41,080 nt of DNA from Bradyrhizobium sp. (GTDB taxonomy: Bacteria > Pseudomonadota > Alphaproteobacteria > Rhizobiales > Xanthobacteraceae), in assembly GCA_028290305.1 (NCBI GenBank), contig JAQGKC010000077.1, forward strand, positions 1-41,080, in the 5' to 3' direction. A model generated the notes under the pieces. The model saw only the letters and a list, made by a program, of their open reading frames with translations, did not search any database and was not told the origin of the DNA. Below, piece after piece: positions 14,931 to 23,831 of the stretch. The position numbers and the translations under genes were made by a program. Positions within the stretch are counted from its first letter, which is position 1; the number at the start of each line of letters is the position of its first letter.

Positions 14931-16789
14931 TGTCAGACTTGGTATTAGCGGTTGAAAATCTGTCGGTCGAATTGATGAGCCGTCATGGGGCTCGTTTGGT
15001 TGTGTCGAACGTATCTTTCGATCTGCACCAGAGGAAGGTTCTCGGGCTAATCGGCGAAAGCGGATCGGGAAAAACGGTCTTGTCGCGTGCACTCGTCAAC
15101 TGGATCGCGTCTCCTTTGCGGATCACCGGCGGATCGGTCAAATTCCAGGGGCGGGATATTCTGAGACTGTCAGGGCCTGAAATGCAACTGCTCCGCGGCC
15201 GGGATATCGCATACATTGGAGCGAATCCCGGAAGCGCGCTGGACGCAACCGTGGCGATCGGGCCACAAATCGTTGAGAAGATATGTGCAGTCGAACCGGG
15301 CTTGTCACGGCGAGATGCCGAGAAACGTGTCTTGCAACTCTTGGACGCGGTTCGTATCCCGTCGGCGAAACAGCGATTCACGGAGTTTCCGTTCCAGTTC
15401 AGCGGTGGAATGATGCAACGCATCCTGATTGTGGATGCGCTGGTTTCTAATCCGGCATTTCTCGTCGCTGACAACATCACTCAACCGCTCGACGTTACAA
15501 TCGGTGCACAGATCCTCAGGCTTCTGCGCGATCTACAGAAACAATTCCAGACGGCCATCATTTTCGTTTCGTCTTCATTGGGCGTTGTTCGGGATATAGC
15601 CGATGATGTCTTGGTGCTGGAGGCCGGGCGCGAGGTCGAGGTCCAGCAGACGGCGAAGTTGATTTCCGCGCCGCAGTCTCCGTACACCGTGAAGCTCCTG
15701 GAGAAAGTACCCTGCATCTGGACGGCAGAGACGAAGGCTCCCAGCAGCGAAAGAATCTCCTTCGATGACCCAATCCTTCGCGTTCGCGACGTGGTGAAGA
15801 CCTATCGGGTGAAAGCCCGTGACGCTCTTTTTGTAAAGAAGATGGTGCATGCTGTTCGCGGCGTGTCTTTCGACGTGATGAGGGGTGAGAACTTTGGTAT
15901 CGTCGGGGAGTCCGGCTGCGGAAAATCCACGTTGTCTCGTCTGCTGAGCCGTCTGGAATTGCCGGATGCGGGGAGCATTCTTTTCGACGGAAGCGATATT
16001 TCAAAACTGTCAGGCCAAAAACTTCGTAATTTGCGCCGCCGATTCCAACTCGTATTACAAGATCCGTTCAACGCAATTCCACCTCATTTTTCAATTGGCC
16101 GGACAATTTCTGAAGCTCTGCTGATTCACGGCGGACTGACGAGAAAGCAGGTCCGTGACCGTGTACGGGAGGTGATGGAGGAGGTAGGTCTGACGGCGAA
16201 TCTCTATGATTCCCTACCGGTCGGGCTGAGTGCCGGTCAGAGACAGCGTGTGAACGTCGCTCGGGCACTGGCTCTTGAACCTGAATTGTTGATACTGGAC
16301 GAGACTCTTTCTTCGCTTGATCAGGTGGAGCAGAGCAAGCTGCTCGACCTTTTCGAACGACTGCAGGCGAAGCACCATATCACCTACATATTCATCTCGC
16401 ACGACTTGGCGATGGTCCGCCGGGTCTGCTCGCGCGTTGCGGTGATGTATTTGGGCAAGGTAGTGGAACTCGCGGAAAACGATCAGCTGTTTCTGGATTC
16501 AAGGCATCCCTATACCAGAGCGTTGCTGAGCGCTGCGCCGGTGATTGAGAAACGTCGCTACCAGCCAGAAAACTACCTGCTGGAGGGAGAGCCGCCAGAC
16601 CCAATCGATATACCCAGCGGTTGTAGCTTCCGCACGCGTTGCCCGTTCGCGTTTGAGCGGTGCACCCAGGAAGACCCAGATCTTTATCGTCGCGCCGAAG
16701 GCGGCCTCAGCGCGTGTTATCTGGCAGATAGTACAAATCCTCGAGCTGTCCATCCATTTGCAAGTCTTGAAGCCACAACCGAGGCCTGA
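14930..16789 (+). CDS. Fused double ABC ATPase (DppD-DppF type) with a degenerate first nucleotide site
   Basis: A 619-residue protein with two nucleotide-binding domains in one chain. Domain 1 keeps Walker A (GESGSGKT, residues 42-49) and a signature FSGGMMQR. However, its Q-loop glutamine is Ala98, the Walker B glutamate is Asn182 (VADNITQPLD) and the switch histidine is Ser215 (VSSSLG instead of SHDLG). Domain 2 has normal Walker A (GESGCGKS), Q-loop, Walker B with Glu (LILDETLSSLD) and H-loop (ISHDLAMV), but a signature LSAGQ instead of LSGGQ. The losses combine in one composite site, leaving one good ATPase site. It ends with the oligopeptide-type C-terminal segment around CSFRTRCPFAFERC. 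Start ATG at 14930 overlaps the permease stop. Confidence 0.88.
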   Translation: MSDLVLAVENLSVELMSRHGARLVVSNVSFDLHQRKVLGLIGESGSGKTVLSRALVNWIASPLRITGGSVKFQGRDILRLSGPEMQLLRGRDIAYIGANPGSALDATVAIGPQIVEKICAVEPGLSRRDAEKRVLQLLDAVRIPSAKQRFTEFPFQFSGGMMQRILIVDALVSNPAFLVADNITQPLDVTIGAQILRLLRDLQKQFQTAIIFVSSSLGVVRDIADDVLVLEAGREVEVQQTAKLISAPQSPYTVKLLEKVPCIWTAETKAPSSERISFDDPILRVRDVVKTYRVKARDALFVKKMVHAVRGVSFDVMRGENFGIVGESGCGKSTLSRLLSRLELPDAGSILFDGSDISKLSGQKLRNLRRRFQLVLQDPFNAIPPHFSIGRTISEALLIHGGLTRKQVRDRVREVMEEVGLTANLYDSLPVGLSAGQRQRVNVARALALEPELLILDETLSSLDQVEQSKLLDLFERLQAKHHITYIFISHDLAMVRRVCSRVAVMYLGKVVELAENDQLFLDSRHPYTRALLSAAPVIEKRRYQPENYLLEGEPPDPIDIPSGCSFRTRCPFAFERCTQEDPDLYRRAEGGLSACYLADSTNPRAVHPFASLEATTEA

Positions 16790-16861
16790 GGAGGGAATGT
16801 GCACTTTTCAAAGCGGGTTTCTCGCTGATTGATGGGGCAAGCACCATTATTTGTCCTGTGA

Positions 16862-16894
16862 CTTGCTGGCACAGTTCGCGAAATAGCCGGCAAG
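16862..16894. repeat. Imperfect inverted repeat upstream of the DeoR gene
   Basis: CTTGCTGGC (16862-16870) and GCCGGCAAG (16886-16894) match in 8 of 9 positions, with a 15-base spacer. It lies just before the possible starts of the DeoR gene. It could be an autoregulatory operator or a hairpin in the leader. Confidence 0.35.
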
Positions 16895-16951
16895 GGAAAT
16901 TTGGAGTTAGTGTTGTCGTCATCGAGCAATCTCATTGGACGCACCGTGCGG

Positions 16952-17725
16952 ATGCCAAAATCCGAGCGTCAGGAACTGATTTTGGCGCGGCTGGGTGCCG
17001 CACCGACGTTGAGAGCCTCCGAACTTGCCTCCGTGCTGGCCGTTTCGACAGAGACGATTCGCCGAGACCTTCAGGAACTTGATGCGCTTCGGCTCCTGGA
17101 CCGCACTTACGGCGGAGCTGTCCGCCCACTTGCCAAGGAGGCGCCGATCGCCGAACGGCATAAGGTCCTCATTGCCGAGCGTGAGGCGATTGGCAGGGCG
17201 GTCGCCGCCCGCATATCCGAGAACGAGGTTGTGATGCTCGGAGCAGGGGCGAGCACCTATCATGTCGCCAGATGTCTGGCGGAATTGAACAAGAATATCG
17301 TTGTCGTCACGCACGACATCAACATCGCCACGGCGCTGACCGCGAATCCCACAATACAGATATTGTTCCTGCCTGGCCGATTTCATCGTCAGGACGGATA
17401 CGTGTTTGGTTCACAGACGATCGAGGGCCTTCGTTTTTTCGAAGCCAATTGGGCGATCTTGGGCGCGGCCGGCATCGGCCCACGAGGCGTCAATCATTCA
17501 GACGATGAAGCTGCCGCAGTCTACCGCGCGATGACGCTTCGTGCAGCGAAGGCGATCATTGTTGCCGATTCCACAAAATTCGGCATGCCGGCTCTTTCCG
17601 TTTTCGCCGAATGGAATGAGATCGATGGTCTTTTCACCGATGCGGAACCGGGGCGGGCTTTCTCCAAGGCTCTGTCGGAGGCAGAAGTGGAAGTCGTTGT
17701 GGCAGAGACAAAACTGCGTCGCTGA
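16952..17725 (+). CDS. DeoR/GlpR-family transcriptional regulator
   Basis: A 257-residue repressor-type regulator. The N-terminal winged helix-turn-helix is ERQELILARLGAAPTLRAS followed by STETIRRDLQELDALRLLD, the DeoR signature. The C-terminal effector domain (DeoRC, a sugar-phosphate-isomerase-like fold) has MLGAGASTYHVAR, THDINIATAL and DSTKFG. Such proteins sense phosphorylated sugars or alcohols, which fits the two kinases nearby. The ATG at 16952 gives the standard family start; TTG codons at 16901 or 16913 would add 17 or 13 residues and have a GGAG nearby, so the start is uncertain. Same strand as the importer operon, about 160 bases after it. Confidence 0.85.
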   Translation: MPKSERQELILARLGAAPTLRASELASVLAVSTETIRRDLQELDALRLLDRTYGGAVRPLAKEAPIAERHKVLIAEREAIGRAVAARISENEVVMLGAGASTYHVARCLAELNKNIVVVTHDINIATALTANPTIQILFLPGRFHRQDGYVFGSQTIEGLRFFEANWAILGAAGIGPRGVNHSDDEAAAVYRAMTLRAAKAIIVADSTKFGMPALSVFAEWNEIDGLFTDAEPGRAFSKALSEAEVEVVVAETKLRR

Positions 17726-17733
17726 CGGCTTGT

Positions 17734-17814
17734 TGGGACATTCCACATCTCAGATTAAAGGTTGAGCAGTGATCGGCGAGAAGCTGCCTATTTTATGTGG
17801 GACTTGCCACATCT
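17734..17814. promoter_or_regulatory. Two 17-base direct repeats upstream of the AraC gene
   Basis: TGGGACATTCCACATCT (17734-17750) and TGGGACTTGCCACATCT (17798-17814) differ at two positions and are 64 bases apart, about six helical turns. The second lies in a small palindrome TGTGG-N6-CCACA. AraC-family proteins typically bind 17-base direct repeats, so these are candidate sites for the regulator whose start lies 109 bases downstream. Confidence 0.5.
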
Positions 17815-17923
17815 TTGTTGTGGTTTTCAACGTTGGAGGATGAAACGATCTATGTGCTGCGGTACGCCTGCGCAAAGCAGGCCACCGCGCGTGTGTCATG
17901 TCGAAAAAAGCTGGAGGGTCCCG

Positions 17924-18826
17924 ATGCATAGCCCCAGTATTCGAACCAGGTTGGCAGTCACGCACCAATTAAAGATAGGGCGGCTGGCCATGGATATCGC
18001 CGTCGCTGAACGACGATTGACATGTTCCACCCAAAGCATGGAGAGGATGCGCGATCCCTCGTATCTTCTCGTTTTACCGCTCAACGCCTCGCTGAGTTTC
18101 GTTCAGAATGGACGGAGTGGGCTTGTGGAGGTGGGCGAGTATGTGCTTCTGGGCCAAAACAACTTCTATGAACTGTCCTCCGAGCCGGGTCATCAGTTGC
18201 TGATGTTGCGTATTCCGCTCTCGGACCTGCGCGGCCGGCTGGCAACCGTTGAAGACCACGTCAGTCGCAGATTTGAACCAAACCCGGCGCTCAGCCATCT
18301 GCTTGTCGATCTGATCAAAGGCGTATCCAAGTCATTCGCCGAAAAAGACCCTCCGAACCCGGAGGCGCTTGCGACCGAGATCATTGGCTTCGTTGCGCTG
18401 ACCATCGAAGCGGAGGATCGCGGCGCGGCAGTTGACGTCAGTAACGGACGCTACCAGCTCCGTCGCCGCATTTTTGAATTCATTGAAAAAAACCTAAACG
18501 ACGAAAGCCTGTCGCCTAAAATGATTGCGCAAAGGATGCGAATTTCGATGAGCTATTTGTACAGTCTGTTCAGCGACGACAACACCACGATCACGCAGTT
18601 CGTTCGGGAAAAGCGTCTGCAACGGGCCTACGAAGTGCTGGTTGCAGATACCAGAGGTCACCGCACGGTGTCCGAAATCGCTTATGAAGTCGGCTTCAAG
18701 AATGTTTCTCATTTTTCCCGAAGCTTCAGCCGTCATTTCGGAATTGCGCCGAGGGATGCACGACAGGTTTGCCAGCTTGACGCTCTATCGATGCGGAGGC
18801 TGGAAGCCCTGTCCGTCCACGCCTAG
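17924..18826 (+). CDS. AraC-family transcriptional regulator with cupin-type sensor domain
   Basis: A 300-residue regulator. The start at 17924 is chosen because GGAGG lies 6 bases upstream; longer in-frame starts (17762, 17840) lack a well-placed site and add low-complexity sequence. The N-terminal half is an AraC-binding-like domain (GLVEVGEYVLLGQNNFYELS) that would sense an effector. The C-terminal double helix-turn-helix has SPKMIAQRMRISMSYLYSLF and TVSEIAYEVGFKNVSHFSRS, the second being the family signature. It lies between the DeoR gene and the convergent amidase gene and probably activates the importer or kinase genes. The direct repeats upstream suggest autoregulation. Confidence 0.87.
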   Translation: MHSPSIRTRLAVTHQLKIGRLAMDIAVAERRLTCSTQSMERMRDPSYLLVLPLNASLSFVQNGRSGLVEVGEYVLLGQNNFYELSSEPGHQLLMLRIPLSDLRGRLATVEDHVSRRFEPNPALSHLLVDLIKGVSKSFAEKDPPNPEALATEIIGFVALTIEAEDRGAAVDVSNGRYQLRRRIFEFIEKNLNDESLSPKMIAQRMRISMSYLYSLFSDDNTTITQFVREKRLQRAYEVLVADTRGHRTVSEIAYEVGFKNVSHFSRSFSRHFGIAPRDARQVCQLDALSMRRLEALSVHA

Positions 18827-18885
18827 CGCAAGGGTGGAAGTACATCCGCCTTGTCCAGTCGGCGTTGATCGGCCTCGGAGATCAC

Positions 18886-20139
18886 CTAGGTCGCGGTGAC
18901 CATCCTCCACAGTGCTTCTGCTACCACCGCAACGCCGTTTTCCAGGTCGTGCGGTTCAGTGAACTCCCGTTCGTTATGGCTTAGCCCGTCACGGCAGGGG
19001 ACGAAGATGAGCGAACTGGGAATGATCCGTTGCAGTGCGAGGGCGTCGTGGCCTGCAATCGTATCGAGCACGACGGAAGACAAGTCGAGTTCGGTGACCA
19101 CATCACGCAACAGATCGACGCCGTCCGCATCAAGCTTGAACACTTCGCGACGATCGTCGGTCACGATTTCGATAGTGACGCCGAGTTGTTCGCTCAGCTT
19201 CCGGACGTGGCCAAGGAATTCATCGCCTAGGCGGCCGGTAACGTCTGCATCGGAATGCCGAACCTCGAACCAGACCCGGGCGTCGGATGCCACGACGTTT
19301 GGCGAGTTCGGTGTCACCTCGATCCTGGAGGCGGACGCATGAACACCGAGGGCTGCGCCTCGGGTAACCTCGTAAAGCGTGCCAATCGCAGCTGCCGCGC
19401 AGCGAAGCGCGTCGCGACGCAACTCCATGGGAGTTGGTCCGGTATGAGAGGGCTCGCCGGCAAAATGCAGGCAAATCTTGCGTGCGGCCCAGGCGGCCTG
19501 GACAATCCCGATGTTGATCCCGGCCTTTTCCAGCCGATCGCCTTGTTCATTGTGAATTTCAAGGTACCGCACGGGTGTCAATCGCAGGCGTTCAACGCCA
19601 AGATATCCGATCTCCCGGAGAGCGCTCTGGATTGAAATCCCTGCCTGATCTTCGATGGCCAGAGCGTGCGCGAGTGGTAGCTTTCCCGTGAAAACGGAGC
19701 TGCCCAGCAGGCTTGGCAGGAATCGCGAACCTTCTTCGTTCGTCCAGTTCACCACGGCGAGATTGCGCTTTACGAATCCGGGAAAGGCTGCCGCCCTTTT
19801 GACGACCGACGACGCAGCGGCGAGCGCTGCAACGACACCGTAATTGCCGTCAAATCGTCCTCCCGTTGGCACGCTGTCCAGGTGAGAACCGGCGAGAACC
19901 ACCCGGTCCGAAGTCGGCGTCAGCATGAAGACACCAAACATGTTGCCAATCGGATCAACGGTCAGCGATCCACCCCGTGCGACGATTTGTTCCCCCAGCA
20001 ACCGCCGCGCCAGACCATCTTCGCGCGAAGCTGTCAGTCGGCACAGGCCACCTTTGGGTGTGGCTCCGAGCGCAGAGAACCGTCCGAACAGATCGTGAAA
20101 ATCCGTCATCATCGCTCGCCTATTGCCGTCCACGTTCAT
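18886..20139 (-). CDS. M20-family amidase (N-carbamoyl-L-amino acid hydrolase/allantoate amidohydrolase type)
   Basis: A 417-residue dinuclear-metal hydrolase that cleaves carbamoyl or ureido amide bonds. Visible motifs are GSHLDSVPTGGRFDGNYGV (His and Asp metal ligands), NWTNEEGSRF (catalytic and bridging Glu), the EIHNEQG ligand segment, GEPSHTGPTPM with the dimerisation-domain His, and GLSHNEREFT with the last metal-binding His. In classical members EIHNEQG reads ELHIEQG. The start at 20139 has AAGGA 5 bases upstream; ATG at 20112 is an alternative. Transcribed divergently from the kinase genes, convergent with AraC. It may release an amine or amino acid from the imported compound. Confidence 0.87.
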   Translation of the reverse strand: MNVDGNRRAMMTDFHDLFGRFSALGATPKGGLCRLTASREDGLARRLLGEQIVARGGSLTVDPIGNMFGVFMLTPTSDRVVLAGSHLDSVPTGGRFDGNYGVVAALAAASSVVKRAAAFPGFVKRNLAVVNWTNEEGSRFLPSLLGSSVFTGKLPLAHALAIEDQAGISIQSALREIGYLGVERLRLTPVRYLEIHNEQGDRLEKAGINIGIVQAAWAARKICLHFAGEPSHTGPTPMELRRDALRCAAAAIGTLYEVTRGAALGVHASASRIEVTPNSPNVVASDARVWFEVRHSDADVTGRLGDEFLGHVRKLSEQLGVTIEIVTDDRREVFKLDADGVDLLRDVVTELDLSSVVLDTIAGHDALALQRIIPSSLIFVPCRDGLSHNEREFTEPHDLENGVAVVAEALWRMVTAT

Positions 20140-20408
20140 CCCCTTCCTTGTTCTTCACCACTGGGTCCGCCTTTTCGTGGTCTTCCAATTCGGATTCTAC
20201 AACCATTTTTCGTCTGGAAAATTTCAATCGTGCGGATGACAACAAATCGTGGACTGAAAGGCATGTCTCGCGGCGACCGTTCCGGGAATCCACAATTTTA
20301 TTGCGCTGAGCCGTCGGGGCCCGGTTTTGGGTTGCTAGACCAGAATAAATTGTAACCACTACCAGCTTGGACGCACTGTCCTCTCGCGGTACTGAAAGAC
20401 CGAGCTGG

Positions 20409-21362
20409 ATGACCGAAGTTGAACACGACAAAGACAGTCTTGAAATGGCTGTCAAGAATCTCGAAGGCTGGCAGGCGCGTTCTATCGTCGTCGAACCCGC
20501 CCTGCCGGTGCTGGCATCTCCGAGTTGGCGCGGCATCGATGGAGCACCGTGGCGCGCTTACGACAGGTGTTCCGGCGAAAGCATCTTCATCAAGGCGATG
20601 CATCCGGAAGCGGCTCTGTACATCGATGTGCCAAGCGCGATGGATTCGGCCATCAAGGCAGGTGGCATGGGGATCGGTCCCAAGGTTATCAAGGCTGATT
20701 TACGCGCAGGTCTGCTCTTTATGGAGGATCTGCGGGACGGCTGGAGAGTCGCCGGGTTAGAAATCTTCAGAAGCCAGGAAATGACGGACAAATTCCTGGA
20801 TGCGCGGAAGCGCTTTCAAAGCGTAGCTCCGCTTTCGCGAACTGTCAGCGTCTTCGAGGAGGTCGAACGGCTCTTTGCTGACCTGAAAGCCGTCGGAGCG
20901 AAGTTGTCAGCGGAAGTTGAATGGATGTCCGACAACGTCAACCTCGCAGCTGAAGCGATGCGGCCAGGAGCAGCTGCACCCGTTCCCATTCACGGCGACG
21001 GAAACATATCGAATCTGATGATCGACCTCGATGGCGACGTTCGTATTGTGGATTGGGATAGAGCGACCAATGCCGATCCCCTGGAGGACGTCGGTAGCGT
21101 CATGGCGGAGGCGTATGCCTTCGATCCCGAGGCTCGCAGCGCCTTCACACGCTACATGGGCGGATTCGACCAGCGCGCGTTCGACCGAGCACGCCTCTAC
21201 GGCGTGGCAGACGACTTCAGGTGGGGATTGATCGGGTTATTGCTTGCGACCTGCTCTCCCCGAAAAACACACGAGTTCTTCAAGTTTGCAGCCTGGCGCT
21301 TTCTACGGTGCCGGATGGCGATACGAGATCCGAGATTTGCCGAGCGACTGCGGAGCGTGTGA
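20409..21362 (+). CDS. Phosphotransferase family protein (choline/aminoglycoside-kinase fold), first of a pair
   Basis: A 317-residue kinase-fold protein. The beta-3 lysine is in SIFIKAMHPEA. The catalytic loop is IHGDGNISNLMI, matching HxDxxxxN, and the metal-binding aspartate follows in RIVDWDRATN. This pattern belongs to the APH/choline kinase superfamily, which phosphorylates hydroxyl groups of small amines, alcohols or sugars. The N-terminal lobe has an insertion around APWRAYDRCSGE. The ATG at 20409 is chosen; TTG at 20367 would extend by 14 residues without a ribosome site. Its stop is directly followed by the second kinase gene (TGAATG), so the two are coexpressed. Confidence 0.82.
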   Translation: MTEVEHDKDSLEMAVKNLEGWQARSIVVEPALPVLASPSWRGIDGAPWRAYDRCSGESIFIKAMHPEAALYIDVPSAMDSAIKAGGMGIGPKVIKADLRAGLLFMEDLRDGWRVAGLEIFRSQEMTDKFLDARKRFQSVAPLSRTVSVFEEVERLFADLKAVGAKLSAEVEWMSDNVNLAAEAMRPGAAAPVPIHGDGNISNLMIDLDGDVRIVDWDRATNADPLEDVGSVMAEAYAFDPEARSAFTRYMGGFDQRAFDRARLYGVADDFRWGLIGLLLATCSPRKTHEFFKFAAWRFLRCRMAIRDPRFAERLRSV

Positions 21363-22307
21363 ATGTTGATCAAGCGAAAAATCGGTGAGGCGACTACGCA
21401 GTACGAGCGCGATGTGGAAGCCGCGGTAGCCCGCATCGAGAGCTGGAACGGCCGGAACATCTCCTACTCGATGATGGTCGGCGGTATATCCAATCAGAAC
21501 TGGCGGATCGAAGTTCAAGGCGACAGCCGGACCTACTTTCTGAAGAGTCCCGGTGCCGGAACAGAAACGTATATTGACCGCAACGTGGCGAACGAGGCCG
21601 CGCGCAACGCCTATCAACTCGGATTAGGTCCCGAAGTCGTCTTCTTTGATGCCGCCACCGGTGTGGAAGTTTCGGAGTTTCTCGACGGCTACACGACCTG
21701 CACAACGGCGGATTTTCAGGATCCCGACATCCAGTCGCAGGTCATAGACATTTACCGGAAAATTCACCGCGGTCCGCGCCTGTCTTGCACGAAGACGGCG
21801 TTCGATATGATCGACGAGAGCTTGGATCAGGCACGAAGGCTGAATGCAGACCTTCCGGAAGATATCGCCTGGTTAGAACACTGTTACGGTCAGGCCAAAG
21901 CAGCATTCTTCGCGAGCGGTCTGGATCTTGTCTCCTGCTACAACGATCCGATGCCGGGGAATTTCCTAATTCGCGATGGCGCGCCGATGAGGTTGATCGA
22001 TTGCGAATACGCGTCAGTCAACGAGCGGGCTTTCGAACTGGGGTTGTTATCGGCGGAGATGTTCTATGACGAGGCGGTCACATCGCGACTCGTCGAGCTT
22101 TACTACGGGCGTTTTGGCGCTGACGTTTTCGCTCGTGTATGCATCAGCCGCGCGCTGGCAGACTTGCGGTGGGGATTCTGGGCAGCGGCCAATCGAAAGA
22201 ACAGTAAGTGGGATTTCGACTACCAGAAGTACAGCGCCTGGAAGTTCATTCGTGCGCGGGAAACACTCTTTGACCCCAGGTGGCCTGCGTGGCTTCGTGC
22301 GGTCTAG
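21363..22307 (+). CDS. Phosphotransferase family protein (choline/ethanolamine-kinase-like), second of a pair, His-to-Tyr in catalytic loop
   Basis: A 314-residue paralogue of the preceding kinase. It shows the glycine-rich turn MMVGGISNQNWRI, the ATP lysine in TYFLKSPGAG and the helix-C glutamate in VANEAARNA. The catalytic loop is CYNDPMPGNFLI: the aspartate and asparagine of HxDxxxxN are kept, but the histidine is tyrosine. The metal aspartate lies in RLIDCEYAS, as in choline kinases (IDWEYA). The loop change may be tolerated, since the aspartate is the base. Two neighbouring paralogues could form a heterodimer or act on two substrates. Confidence 0.82.
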   Translation: MLIKRKIGEATTQYERDVEAAVARIESWNGRNISYSMMVGGISNQNWRIEVQGDSRTYFLKSPGAGTETYIDRNVANEAARNAYQLGLGPEVVFFDAATGVEVSEFLDGYTTCTTADFQDPDIQSQVIDIYRKIHRGPRLSCTKTAFDMIDESLDQARRLNADLPEDIAWLEHCYGQAKAAFFASGLDLVSCYNDPMPGNFLIRDGAPMRLIDCEYASVNERAFELGLLSAEMFYDEAVTSRLVELYYGRFGADVFARVCISRALADLRWGFWAAANRKNSKWDFDYQKYSAWKFIRARETLFDPRWPAWLRAV

Positions 22308-22382
22308 CTCCTTCCGGGTATGGCAGAATCTACTGTCCAGTGCGCGGCTCTCGCGGAGCGATCTTCCTGAGATGAGGCCATT

Positions 22383-23831
22383 ATGACGAACTATCCCCAG
22401 ATCGAACTCTACATTGACGGCCACTGGAAGCGCGCCGACGGTGAACCCATTATAAACCCAGCGAATGAAAACGTGATTGGCACAGTTCCGCATGCCACGG
22501 CGGCAGATCTGGATGATGTTCTGGCGGCCGCTGAAAAGGGATTCATGATCTGGCGAAAGATGTCGCCGTCCAAACGATCCCAGATCATCCTGAAGGCGGC
22601 CAGTATCATCAGGGAGCGTGTCGAAGAAATGGCTCTTGCCATGACGCTTGAGCAGGGCAAGCCGATCGATCAGGCCAAGCTGGAAATTCTGCGGGGATGC
22701 GCCATCATCGAATGGGACGCGACCGAGGGGTTGCGGATGTACGGCCGCGTCATACCCAGCGAACAAGGGATGCGGCATACGGTACTCCGCCAGCCGATCG
22801 GACCGGTCGCGGCCTTCGCGCCCTGGAATTTTCCGGTAAGTTCGCCGGCACGAAAAGTGGCCGGCGCGTTGTCGTCCGGATGTTCCATTATCCTCAAGGC
22901 CTCCGAAGAGACCCCTGCCGGCGCCGTTCAACTCGTTCGCGCTTTCCATGACGCGGGACTGCCTTCCGGCGTCCTCAATCTGGTCTTTGGAATCCCGTCG
23001 CAGATTTCTGAGCAACTCGTTCCGAGCCCGACCGTCCGTTTGGTGACGTTTACCGGTTCGGTTCCCGTCGGCAAGAAAGTCGCGGAGATGGCCGGCCGAA
23101 ACATGAAACCAGCCATCATGGAGCTGGGTGGGCATGCTCCGGTGATCATTTGCGATGACGCGGATCCTGTGACTACGGCAACGGCGTCCGTCGCGGGCAA
23201 GTCGCGCAACGCCGGTCAGGTGTGCACATCACCGACACGCTTTTTTGTACAGGAATCCATCTACGAGCGCTTTACGAAGGCGTTTGCGGAAAAGGCCGCT
23301 CAATTGAAAGTTGGTGACGGGAGCGACCCGTCGACGCAAATGGGACCTTTGGCGAACCCCAGGCGCATCGAGGCAGTTGAGGGTTTCGTTGCCGATGCAA
23401 CGGCCAGGGGCGCACGTATTCTGACGGGCGGGAGTCGTATCGGAAATCGGGGCTATTTCTTCCCTTTGACTGTTCTTGCAGAAGTGCCCGATGACGCACG
23501 GGTCATGTGGAACGAGCCCTTCGGGCCGTTGGCGCTGATTAATCCGGTTCGGAACCTCGAAGAGGCGATCGAAAAGGCAAATGCACTTCCATTTGGCCTC
23601 GCCGCCTACGCGTTCACCCATTCGGCATACAACGCCAATCGCATGGCAGACGACATAGAGGCAGGTAATCTGTCCATTAACCACTTTATCTCGTCGCAGG
23701 CGGAAACGCCTTCGGGGGGTGTGAAGGACAGCGGCTACGGACGCGAAGGTGGGATAGAAGGGCTGGCTTGCTATACCATCACCAAAAACGTCTCTCACAA
23801 GATCGACCTTTTTGTGGATCAGGTCCAATGA
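22383..23831 (+). CDS. NAD(P)-dependent aldehyde dehydrogenase (succinate-semialdehyde-dehydrogenase-like)
   Basis: A 482-residue aldehyde dehydrogenase of normal length. It contains the cofactor-binding segment FAPWNFPVSSPARK and TGSVPVGKKV, the general base Glu247 in MELGGHAPV, the nucleophile Cys281 in NAGQVCTSPTR and the NEPFGPLALI motif. It oxidises an aldehyde to the acid, probably an amino- or semialdehyde judging by the succinate-semialdehyde-like sequence. GAGG lies 5 bases upstream of the ATG. Its stop overlaps the start of the nitrile-hydratase accessory gene (ATGA), and it follows the kinases by 75 bases, so all four genes look like one operon. Confidence 0.9.
   Translation: MTNYPQIELYIDGHWKRADGEPIINPANENVIGTVPHATAADLDDVLAAAEKGFMIWRKMSPSKRSQIILKAASIIRERVEEMALAMTLEQGKPIDQAKLEILRGCAIIEWDATEGLRMYGRVIPSEQGMRHTVLRQPIGPVAAFAPWNFPVSSPARKVAGALSSGCSIILKASEETPAGAVQLVRAFHDAGLPSGVLNLVFGIPSQISEQLVPSPTVRLVTFTGSVPVGKKVAEMAGRNMKPAIMELGGHAPVIICDDADPVTTATASVAGKSRNAGQVCTSPTRFFVQESIYERFTKAFAEKAAQLKVGDGSDPSTQMGPLANPRRIEAVEGFVADATARGARILTGGSRIGNRGYFFPLTVLAEVPDDARVMWNEPFGPLALINPVRNLEEAIEKANALPFGLAAYAFTHSAYNANRMADDIEAGNLSINHFISSQAETPSGGVKDSGYGREGGIEGLACYTITKNVSHKIDLFVDQVQ

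Noticed and set aside
22047..23135. 362-codon minus-strand frame across the kinase and aldehyde dehydrogenase genes
   Set aside because: Crosses two well-supported genes, shows no conserved motif and has shadow-type composition.
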